Assembly (NCBI GenBank): GCA_037783415.1
Contig: JAZGTN010000013.1
Coordinates: 806,001-870,000, forward strand
Length of the DNA stretch: 64,000 bases
Direction: 5' to 3'
Origin: Leptasterias polaris
Lineage: Eukaryota > Echinodermata > Asteroidea > Forcipulatida > Asteriidae
Part shown: positions 53,268 through 63,700 of the stretch, piece by piece
Layout: each line of letters opens with the position of its first letter
Position numbering within the stretch: the first letter of the stretch is position 1
Program-made: the position numbers and the translations under genes
The notes under the pieces: model-generated
The model's input: only the letters and a program-made list of their open reading frames with translations
The model's database searches: none
What the model was told of the DNA's origin: nothing

Positions 53268-54275
53268 CTAAGTCGGTTGGTTATAATTCATAGCAGTCTG
53301 AACACAAACCTGGTTTGGCCTGAAACGTCGACCAATGCAACAACACAACATGTCTTGAAAACCTTTCCGAAACTTCTTGTTTTTAAAAACATAAATGATT
53401 GGATTGATCACAGAGTTCATGCTGTAGACCACAGTCAGTGAGTTTAATAAGGCATCACCTTGATTAATGTACAACACTTTTGTCCAGACGAATAAAATGA
53501 CATAGAGAACATTTGGTGTCCACAGTACAACCAATGCACCCAGGACAATCCTAAGCATGCTGATCACATTCTGTCTTGCCTGTAAAAGCTCCAGGGCTGC
53601 TCCTTGTACATTCTGTTGTTGCAGTTGTTGAGCACTTTTCTTGAGAGTTGCTTGGATCTTGTAGTAAGCCCAACTCATAAATAGGATAGGAAACAGGTAG
53701 CTGAAGAAAACAAGAAGACTGATACCAATGTTGTAATGTAATGAGTCACTGTTAAAGTCACATGTCATATTGTTTTCCTTTCCAGCAACCGTTGTGATAA
53801 GGAGAGGACTTGAGAATAAAAATGACATCATGCATGAAATGAAAATGATCAACTTAACTTTTTTTACTGACATTAATCTTGGATAATGCAGTGGATGTAC
53901 TATTCCAATGTATCGTTCATAGGTCACCAGACACAGACCATAACTTGATGAGTAGGTTGCTACAGACCTTATAAAGAAGCTCTGAATCGTTTGACAAAAG
54001 ATTTCTCTTGCAATGAAACTTTCAGGAATCTTAACGTGCCATGTTGCATTATCGATGAACATTTTTGAGCAATAAAAACTATCAACCACAGCAAGATACG
54101 CCAGCAAGTAGTTTGTCATATTATGGAGTTTTTTGGTGCGAAGGATGACCAGCCAAGCTAGAGTGTTGAGAACCATTCCAATGACACCCTGTGCCATTCC
54201 AAGCTTAAGAGTCCACTCATATCTCTCCACAGCTCCTAGTAAAGGATTGTTTTCTGCTGAAATGTTTGCCATCAT
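53268..54275 (-). CDS. Class A (rhodopsin-like) orphan GPCR, copy 1
   Basis: 335 residues from the first ATG (54275-54273), intronless. Seven TM segments are visible. N1.50 in GMVLNTLAWLVIL, D2.50 in LAYLAVVDS, conserved Cys before TM3 (EIFCQTIQSFF) and Cys in ECL2 (NMTCDF), ERY in place of DRY, P5.50 in SYLFPILF, LWTP in TM6, NPIIY in TM7, and CCC palmitoylation-type cysteines after helix 8. The TM4 Trp is missing. Sequons NIS (N-terminus), NAT (ECL1) and NMT (ECL2). General look is of the peptide-type rhodopsin receptors; the ligand cannot be assigned. The C-tail continues QTAMNYNQPT, which copies 2 and 3 lack. Opposite strand to GCN1. Confidence 0.9.
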   Translation of the reverse strand: MMANISAENNPLLGAVERYEWTLKLGMAQGVIGMVLNTLAWLVILRTKKLHNMTNYLLAYLAVVDSFYCSKMFIDNATWHVKIPESFIAREIFCQTIQSFFIRSVATYSSSYGLCLVTYERYIGIVHPLHYPRLMSVKKVKLIIFISCMMSFLFSSPLLITTVAGKENNMTCDFNSDSLHYNIGISLLVFFSYLFPILFMSWAYYKIQATLKKSAQQLQQQNVQGAALELLQARQNVISMLRIVLGALVVLWTPNVLYVILFVWTKVLYINQGDALLNSLTVVYSMNSVINPIIYVFKNKKFRKGFQDMLCCCIGRRFRPNQVCVQTAMNYNQPT

Positions 54276-55697
54276 CAATTGAAGAATCTGGTGCTTGTTA
54301 GTGGTGGCTCTGTGTATGAACTCCAGGGCAGGAATTTCATCAAGTATAAAAAAAAAAATCTTTTGTCACAAAGAGTAACGTTGTCAATTGTGGTCCTCCG
54401 AGGAACCTTCGTTAGCAGCGTATTTAGAGAATCCTGCGTGTGATTCCTGCATCAGTGGATTACACCCAAGAAAGATACTGTCTGCTCTCTGAAAGGGTCG
54501 CCTGCAAATCTGAGTACCTTGTCACTTTGGTAGAATTCTTTGGAATGAGCCATGCATCACTTGTGATTAGAGAATAACATAAATATTGTTGCAAGCTTAT
54601 CCCGCCAGAAAAGGAATATAATTAAATGTTTGTCTAATTTACTGAAATGTTTTTGTTTGCTTTGCAGAATTTTTATTAAAATTTGATTAGATTGAACTAC
54701 ATACTACCCTTAATAGAGTTTGATACAAATTGGTGTTTTGATTAGAATCCAGCCCAAAATTGAATTTATATTATGAAGTCGTTTTTAATTTTAACTTCAA
54801 TCCTCATATTTTATTAATGTAGAGTAATTGATGATACGCTCTCATTGTGGAGTTTTGAGATGAAATTGTCTTCTACTAAATGCTCATTGTTATTGAAAGA
54901 CATTTCATTATTACTCAAGTACACAACTACTATAAACAGCCCTTGATATAGGCCCTACTGCTTTTGTCCATGTAATTGCCAAACTCTTAGTTGTTGTCAC
55001 AGAGTGGTCAAATTAGCGAGGTCTTTTTACTCTTGAAATTAAATTGTGATTTTCCAGTGGCTTCTGATGCAGCTACTTTCCTTACATTTGTGTCATGAAG
55101 GACAGTTGTTGCCATTGGTATTTATTTGAATTATAATCAGTTTGTTGGTTGTTATTGGAGTAAGTTATGAGTGTGTCAATATTCAGGTTGGCCGAGTGTT
55201 TTCTTTGCTGGTCATGAAGGCTGTGGTCATGTGATACAGGATCACAGGGGCAAGCGAGGTCCTTTATTGCATGGCCAGGACCTGGCAAGGTTTTAAATGG
55301 CTGTTTCAGACTGAGTCACCACTCTTTTGTTCCCATTCATTGATAACTTTACATTAAAAACATTAAAAAAGCGCTGAACCACCAACCAGTTGAGTCAGTG
55401 TACTTTCCAGGGATGTTAGATAGTCAAAGGGATGAAACAGCCAGCATACTGACAGGGATAAAAGTGTCCACACCCAATGAGCATCATACCAATGTGTAGA
55501 TTGTGGCAATATCCATTGATACTATTATGATTATACTTTGTAATGTGGACTTTAACTATCTTGTCTTCATGTAACTGGATGATACTAGCATTTTATTGTT
55601 GGTTAAATCTATAAACAAAAGAATTAATTCACAAATGTGTTCACCCTTGATGCATTGGCAGAATACAGATCTGAGTCCGGTGCACTAAACCGCTCGG

Positions 55698-56796
55698 CCA
55701 TGACACACTACGATATATAAAGATATGACGTAACAAGTTTTAAAACCCTTTAAAGATAGTTTGAAAAAAAACTGCAATAATGAGTTTAGTCTATAAACTA
55801 ATAATCCACACCAAATAATTTGGCCTTGTCATGTGAGGCGCTTTGGCCATCACCCTTTAAGTTCTTGTTACTCTCATCAAATAAGAATTATTTACATTTG
55901 GAAACTGAGTAATTCTTTACAAATTCACTTAACTCTTTACGCGGTAAGTTTTTATGGTCATTAACTTTTTGGAGTAATTACCAAAGGTACAACCTGCCTT
56001 TAAACAACCGCTCGGCCATGACACACTATGATATATAAAGATATGACCTAACAAGTTTTAAAACCCCTTAAAGATAGTTTGAAAAAAACCCTGCAATAAT
56101 GAGTTTAGTCTATAAACTAATAATCCACACCAAATAATTTGGCCTTGTCATGTGAGGCGCTTTGGCCATCACCCTTTAAGTTCTTGTTACTCTCATCAAA
56201 TAAGAATTATTTACATTTGGAAACTGAGTAATTCTTTACAAATTCACTTAACTCTTTACGCGGTAAGTTTTTATGGTCATTAACTTTTTGGAGTAATTAC
56301 CAAAGGTACAACCTGCCTTTAAACACCGCAGTGGTTGGTATATGTATCAATTCAATACACTGTTCCTAATGCTACATCTAGCTTCCCACAAAATTTGGGA
56401 AGTTGCCATGACACACTATGATATATAAAGATATGACCTAACAAGTTTTAAAACCCCTTAAAGATAGTTTGAAAAAAACCCTGCAATAATGAGTTTAGTC
56501 TATAAACTAATAATCCACACCAAATAATTTGGCCTTGTCATGTGAGGCGCTTTGGCCATCACCCTTTAAGTTCTTGTTACTCTCATCAAATAAGAATTAT
56601 TTACATTTGGAAACTGAGTAATTCTTTACAAATTCACTTAACTCTTTACGCGGTAAGTTTTTATGGTCATTAACTTTTTGGAGTAATTACCAAAGGTACA
56701 ACCTGCCTTTAAACACCGCAGTGGTTGGTATATGTATCAATTCAATACACTGTTCCTAATGCTACATCTAGCTTCCCACAAAATTTGGGAAGTTGC
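55698..56796. repeat. Tandem sub-repeat, three copies, in GPCR unit A
   Basis: GCCATGACACACTA-type starts at 55698, 56016 and 56406. Spacings of 318 and 390 bp; the first lacks a ~72-bp tail (ACCGCAGTGGTTGGTATATG onward). Units B and C carry one copy (59990, 63611). Confidence 0.9.
55978..56003. repeat. Right TIR of a TTAAAGGCAG-family element
   Basis: TTACCAAAGGTACAACCTGC then CTTTAA; also at about 56296, 56688, 60270 and 63889 in the other sub-repeats and units. Confidence 0.65.
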
Positions 56797-57183
56797 CCAA
56801 CTTCGTAAGTTCCTTCGACTCTAGATTGTTCTTTATCTCTCTCACCTAAATTGAGTTTTGCTTGGGTGTGGAAATGGCACTAAATTTGTCTTCAAAATAG
56901 TCTCTAAAAATGTCTTTAAAATGTTTTTCTGAGGTGAACAATAAATCAGTTTTCTTTAGTGAGATTCGTTTTTTCCTAATTTTTACATAAAACTCGGCCA
57001 AGATACAGAGCAGAATGGTTGTACATGTACTGTCAATAGAGCAGGTTCTTCCAAATTGAGTTGTGATTGTTCAATGTGTATAGAAAACAAATTGTAACCT
57101 CAGGAAAATTAAGGAAAGGAAAATAAACTCCTTTCGTTGCGACTCTTGCCACATCTTCTAAGGCACATGGGCAATGTGCCACA

Positions 57184-60100
57184 CCCTTTTATGATTCACA
57201 TTACGGAATTTGTGAGTTTGGTCACAAAAACTCTGAAAGTGTACATCCTTTTCACAGAGTAGGTGTGTTTACATTGAACTACTTGGGTCATTAAACTTAA
57301 TGGATGAGCAGTTAATCTGCCTGGGGCAGTCAGCAGCCCTACTGGCTTGTGCATGATCCAATTGGAGACACCAGGTTTTTGTTTGCAGACGAAAAGGATG
57401 TTTCTTTCTAGCCTCTTCCTTTAATGGAGCTTTCCCGTAATGCATTGCGTTTCAGTTATTCAGATGGTCTGATCGATTCTCAATCTGAGTAATTTGTTTG
57501 TGGATGCAAATTTGGGCCAAAATAAGTACGCAATCGACTGACAAACGGCTTGACTATAAAGTCAGTTGGTTGTAATTCACAGCAGTCTAAACACCAACCT
57601 GGTTTGGCCTGAAACGTCGACCAATGCAACAACACAATATGTCTTGAAGACCTTTCCAAAACTTCTTGTATTTAAAAACATAAATGATTGGATTGATCAC
57701 AGAGTTCATGTTGTAGACCACAGTCAGTGAGTTTAATAAGGCCTCACCTTGATTAGTGTTCAACACTTTTGTCCAGATGACTAAAATGACACAGAGAACT
57801 ATAATTGGTGTCCACAGTACAACCAATGCACCCATGACAATCTTAAGCATGCTGATCACATTCTGCCTTGCCTGTAAAAGCTCCAGGGCTGCTCCTTGTA
57901 CATTCTGTTGTTGCAGTTGTTGAGCACTTTTCTTAAGAGTGGCTTGAATCTTGTAGTAAGCCCAACTCATAAAAAAGATGGGAAACAGGTAGCTGAAGAT
58001 AACAATAAGACTGATACCAATGATGTGATGTATTGAGTCCCTGTTAAAGTCACATACCATATTGTTGTCCTTTCCAGCAACCGTTGTGAAAAGGAGAGGA
58101 CTTGAGAATAAAAATGACATCATGCATGAGATGAAAATGTACAACTTAATTTTTTTTACTGACATTAATCTTGGATAATGCAGTGGATGTACTATTCCAA
58201 TGTATCGTTCATAGGTCACCAGACACAGACCATAACTTGATGAGTAGACTGCTACAGACATTATAAAGAAGCTCTGAATCGTTTGACAAAAGATTTCTCT
58301 TGCAATGAAACTTTCAGGAAACTGAACGTGCCATGTTGCATTCTCAAAGAACACTCTTGAGCAATAAAGACTGTCAACCACAGCAAGATACGCCAGCAAG
58401 TAGTTTGTCATATTGTGGAGGCTTTTGGTGCGAAGGATGACCAGCCAAGCTAGAGTGTTGAGAACCATTCCAATGACACCCTGTGCCATTCCAAGCTTAA
58501 CAGACCACTCATATCTCTCCACAGCTCCTAGTAAAGGATTGTTTTCTGCTGAAATGTTTGCCATCATCAATTGAAGAATCTGGTGCTTGTTAGTGGTGGC
58601 TCTGTGTATGAACTCTAGGGCAGGAATTTCATCAAGTATTAACAAAAAAATCTTTTGTCACAAAGAGTAACGTTGTCAATTATGGTCCTCCGAGGAACCT
58701 TCGTTAGCAGCGTATTTAGAGAACCTTGCGTGTGATTCCTGCATCAGTGGATTACACCCAAGAAAGATACTGTCTGCTCTCTGCGAGTCTGAGTGTCTTC
58801 ATCAGTGTACCTTGTCACTTTGGTAGAATTCTTTGGAATGAGCCATGCATCACTTGTGATTAGAGAATAACATAAATATTGTTGCAAGCTTATCCCGCCA
58901 GAAAGGGAATACAATTAAATTTTGGTCTAATTTACTGAAATGTTTTTGTTTGCTTTGCAGAATTTTTATTAAAATTTGATTAGATTGAACTACATACTAC
59001 CCTCAATAGAGTTTGATACAAATTGGTGTTTTGATTGGAATCCAGCCCAAAATTGAATTTCTATTATGAAGTCGTTTTTAATTTTAACTTCAATCCTCAT
59101 ATTTTATTAATGTAGAGTAATTGATGAAACGCTCTCATTGTGGAGTTTTGAGATGAAATTGTCTTCTACTAAATGCTCATTGTTATTGAAAGACATTTCA
59201 TTATTACTCAAGTACACAACTACTATAAACAGCCCTTGATATAGGCCCTACTGCTTTTGTCCATGTAATTGCCAAACTCTTAGTTGTTGTCACAGAGTGG
59301 TCAAATTAGCGAGGTCTTTTTACTCTTGAAATTAAATTGTGATTTTCCAGTGGCTTCTGATGCAGCTACTTTCCTTACATTTGTGTCATGAAGGACAGTT
59401 GTTGCCATTGGTATTTATTTGAATTATAATCAGTTTGCTGGTTGTTATTGGAGTAAGTTATGAGTGTGTCAATATTCAGGTTGGCCGAGTGTTTTCTTTG
59501 CTGGTCATGAAGGCTGTGGTCATGTGATAAAGGATCAGAGGGGCAAGCGAGGTCCTTTATTGCATGGCCAGGACCTGGCAAGGTTTTAAATGGCTGTTTC
59601 AGACTGAGTCACCACTCTTTTGTTCCCATTCATTGATAACTTTACATTAAAAACATTAAAAAAGCGCTGAACCACCAACCAGTTGAGTCAGTGTACTTTC
59701 CAGGGATGTTAGATAGTCAAAGGGATGAAACAGCCAGCATACTGACAGGGATAAAAGTGTCCACACCCAATGAGCATCATACCAATGTGTAGATTGTGGC
59801 AATATCCATTGATACTATTATGATTATACTTTGTAATGTGGACTTTTACTATCTTGTCTTCATGTAACTGGATGATACTAGCATTTTATTGTTGGTTAAA
59901 TCTATAAACAAAAGAATTAATTCACAAATGTGTTCATCCTTGATGCATTGGCAGAATACAGATCTGAGTCCGGTGCACTAAACCGCTCGGCCATGACACA
60001 CTACGATATATAAAGATATGACCTAAGAAGTTTTAAAACCCTTTAAAGATAGTTTGAAAAAAACCCTGCAATAATGAGTTTAGTCTATAAACTAATAATC

Positions 60101-60769
60101 CACACCAAATAATTTGGCCTTGTCATGTGAGGCGCTTTGGCCATCACCCTTTAAGTTCTTGTTACTCTCATCAAATAAGAATTATTTACATTTGGAAACT
60201 GAGTAATTCTTTACAAATTCACTTAACTCTTTACGCGGTAAGTTTTTATGGTCATTAACTTTTTGGAGTAATTACCAAAGGTACAACCTGCCTTTAAACA
60301 CCGCAGTGGTTGGTATATGTATCAATTCAATACACTGTTCCTAATGCTACATCTAGCTTCCCACAAAATTTGGGAAGTTGCCCAACTTCGTAAGTTCCTT
60401 CGACTCTAGATTGTTCTTTATCTCTCTCACCTAAATTGAGTTTTGCTTGGGTGTGGAAATGGCACTAAATTTGTCTTCAAAATAGTCTCTAAAAATGTCT
60501 TTAAAATGTTTTTCTGAGGTGAACAATAAATCAGTTTTCTTTAGTGAGATTCGTTTTTTCCTAATTTTTACATAAAACTCGGCCAAGATACAGAGCCAGG
60601 ATGGTTGTACATGTACTGTCAATAGAGCAGGTTCTTCCAAATTGAGTTGTGATTGTTCAATGTGTATAGAAAACAAATTGTAACCTCAGGAAAATTAAGG
60701 AAAGGAAAATAAACTCCTTTCGTTGTGACTCTTGCCACATCTTCTAAGGCACATGGGCAATGTGCCACA
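57184..60769. repeat. GPCR tandem duplication unit B
   Basis: 3586 bp. Nearly identical by eye to unit C, including long non-coding stretches; somewhat more different from unit A. Confidence 0.9.
57587..58567 (-). CDS. Class A (rhodopsin-like) orphan GPCR, copy 2
   Basis: 326 residues from the first ATG at 58567; the frame is open 26 codons further up but without ATG. Same 7TM landmarks as copy 1 (GMVLNTLAWLVIL, ERY, LWTP, NPIIY, CCC). Intracellular loop 3 (KIQATLKKSAQQLQQQ on) is identical to copy 1, while ECL1/TM3, ECL2 and TM6-ECL3 differ (IIVLCVILVIW, one residue longer than copy 1). The ECL2 sequon is lost (NMVC). A TAG replaces the Gln codon of copy 1, ending the protein at RPNQVGV. 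Confidence 0.9.
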   Translation of the reverse strand: MMANISAENNPLLGAVERYEWSVKLGMAQGVIGMVLNTLAWLVILRTKSLHNMTNYLLAYLAVVDSLYCSRVFFENATWHVQFPESFIAREIFCQTIQSFFIMSVAVYSSSYGLCLVTYERYIGIVHPLHYPRLMSVKKIKLYIFISCMMSFLFSSPLLFTTVAGKDNNMVCDFNRDSIHHIIGISLIVIFSYLFPIFFMSWAYYKIQATLKKSAQQLQQQNVQGAALELLQARQNVISMLKIVMGALVVLWTPIIVLCVILVIWTKVLNTNQGEALLNSLTVVYNMNSVINPIIYVFKYKKFWKGLQDILCCCIGRRFRPNQVGV

Positions 60770-63700
60770 CCCTTTTATGATTCACATTACGGAATTTGTG
60801 AGTTTGGTCACAAAAACTCTGAAAGTGTACATCCTTTTCACAGAGTAGGTGTGTTTACATTGAACTACTTGGGTCATTAAACTTAATGGGGGAACAGTTA
60901 ATCTGCCTGGGGCAGTCAGCAGCCCTACTGGCTTGTGCATGATCCAATTGGAGACACCAGGTTTTTGTTTCCAGACGAAAAGGATGTTTCATTCTAGCCT
61001 CTTCCTTTAATGGAGCTTTCCTGTAATGCATTGCGTTTCAGTTATTCAGATGGTCTGATCGATTCTCAATCTGAGTAATTTGTTTGTGGATGCAAATTTG
61101 GGCCAAAATAAGTACGCAATCGACTGACAAACGGCTTGACTATAAAGTCAGTTGGTTGTAATTCACAGCAGTCTAAACACCAACCTGGTTTGGCCTGAAA
61201 CGTCGACCAATGCAACAACACAATATGTCTTGAAGACCTTTCCGAAACTTCTTGTTTTTAAAAACATAAATGATTGGATTGATCACAGTGTTCATGTTGT
61301 AAACCAAATTCAGTGAGTTTGATACGGCTTTACCTTGATTAGTGAACAACACTTTTGTCCAGATGAATAAAAAGACACAGATAACATTCATTGGTGTCCA
61401 CAGTACAACCAATGCACCCAGGACAATCTTAAGCATGCTGATCACATTCTGTCTTGCCTGTAAAAGCTCAAGGGCTGCTCCTTGTACATTCTGTTGTTGC
61501 AGTCGTTGAGCACTTTTCTTAAGAGTGGCTTGAATCTTGTAGTAAGCCCAACTCATAAATAGGATGGGAAACAGGTAGCTGAAGATAACAAGAAGACTGA
61601 TACCAATGATGTGATGTATTGAGTCCCTGTTAATGTCACATGCCATATTGTTGTCCTTTCCAGCAACCGTTGTTAAAAGGAGAGGACTTGAGAATAAAAA
61701 TGACATCATGCATGAGATGAAAATGTACAACTTAACTTTTTTCACTGACATTAATCTTGGATAATGCAGTGGATGTACTATTCCAATGTATCGTTCATAG
61801 GTCACCAGACACAGACCATAACTTGATGAGTAGACTGCTACAGACAATATAAAGAAGCTCTGAATCGTTTGACAAAAGATTTCTCTTGCAATGAAACTTT
61901 CAGGAAACTGAACGTGCCATGTTGCATTCTCAAAGAACACTTTTGAGCAATAAAGACTATCAACCACAGCAAGATACGCCAGCAAGTAGTTTGTCATATT
62001 ATGGAGGTTTTTGGTGCGAAAGATGACCAGCCAAGCTAGAGTGTTGAGAACCATTCCAATGATGCCTTGTGCCATTCCAATCTTAAAAGACCACTCGTAT
62101 CTCTCCACAGCTTCTAGTAAAGGATTGTTTTCTGCTGAAATGTTTGCCATCATCAATTGAAGAATCTGGTGCTTGTTAGTAGTGGCTCTGTGTATGAACT
62201 CCAGGGCAGGAATTTCATCAAGTATACAAAAAAAAAAAAAATTGTCACAAAGAGTAACGTTGTCAATTGTGGTCCTCCGAGGAACCTTCGTTAGCAGCGT
62301 ATTTAGAGAATCTTGCGTGTGATTCCTGCATCAGTGGATTACACCCAAGAAAGATTCAGTCTGCTCTCTGCAAGTCTGAGTGTCTTCATCAGTGTACCTT
62401 GTCACTTTGGTAGAATTCTTTGGAATGAGCCATAATAATAATAGTGGCTTCTTATATAGCGCTCATATCCGTCACTTGTAATTAGAGAATAACATAAATA
62501 TTGTTGCAAGCTTATCCCGCCAGAAAGGGAATACAATTAAATTTTGGTCTAATTTACTGAAATGTTTTTGTTTGCTTTGCAGAATTTTTATTAAAATTTG
62601 ATTAGATTGAACTACATACTACCCTCAATAGAGTTTGATACAAATTGGTGTTTTGATTGGAATCCAGCCCAAAATTGAATTTCTATTATGAAGTCGTTTT
62701 TAATTTTAACTTCAATCCTCATATTTTATTAATGTAGAGTAATTGATGAAACGCTCTCATTGTGGAGTTTTGAGATGAAATTGTCTTCTACTAAATGCTC
62801 ATTGTTATTGAAAGACATTTCATTATTACTCAAGTACACAACTACTATAAACAGCCCTTGATATAGGCCCTACTGCTTTTGTCCATGTAATTGCCAAACT
62901 CTTAGTTGTTGTCACAGAGTGGTCAAATTAGCGAGGTCTTTTTACTCTTGAAATTAAATTGTGATTTTCCAGTGGCTTCTGATGCAGCTACTTTCCTTAC
63001 ATTTGTGTCATGAAGGACAGTTGTTGCCATTGGTATTTATTTGAATTAAAATCAGTTTGCTGGTTGTTATTGGAGTAAGTTATGAGTGTGTCAATATTCA
63101 GGTTGGCCGAGTGTTTTCTTTGCTGGTCATGAAGGCTGTGGTCATGTGATAAAGGATCAGAGGGGCAAGCGAGGTCCTTTATTGCATGGCCAGGACCTGG
63201 CAAGGTTTTAAATGGCTGTTTCAGACTGAGTCACCACTCTTTTGTTCCCATTCATTGATAACTTTACATTAAAAACATTAAAAAAGCGCTGAACCACCAA
63301 CCAGTTGAGTCAGTGTACTTTCCAGGGATGTTAGATAGTCAAAGGGATGAAACAGCCAGCATACTGACAGGGATAAAAGTGTCCACACCCAATGAGCATC
63401 ATACCAATGTGTAGATTGTGGCAATATCCATTGATACTATTATGATTATACTTTGTAATGTGGACTTTTACTATCTTGTCTTCATGTAACTGGATGATAC
63501 TAGCATTTTATTGTTGGTTAAATCTATAAACAAAAGAATTAATTCACAAATGTGTTCATCCTTGATGCATTGGCAGAATACAGATCTGAGTCCGGTGCAC
63601 TAAACCGCTCGGCCATGACACACTACGATATATAAAGATATGACCTAAGAAGTTTTAAAACCCTTTAAAGATAGTTTGAAAAAAACCCTGCAATAATGAG

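Larger units (their letters stand above)
52863..57183. repeat. GPCR tandem duplication unit A
   Basis: Starts CCCTTTTATGATTCACATTA; the same junction opens units B (57184) and C (60770). Longer than B by about 0.7 kb because a sub-repeat (55698-56796) is present three times. Confidence 0.85.

Noticed and set aside
58568..58645. 26-residue N-terminal extension of GPCR copy 2
   Set aside because: It needs a TTG start and is not open to the same extent in copies 1 and 3; the shared ATG ATG GCA start fits all three.
53268..62153. GPCRs as pseudogenes
   Set aside because: All three frames are intact through seven TM segments with the conserved motifs kept; only the last ~10 residues vary.
55082..63203. 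68-aa frame conserved upstream of each GPCR (55082-55288, 59375-59581, 62997-63203, -)
   Set aside because: The apparent first residue is TTG, not ATG, and conservation equals that of the surrounding recently duplicated non-coding DNA. It may be 5' UTR but is not supported as a gene.
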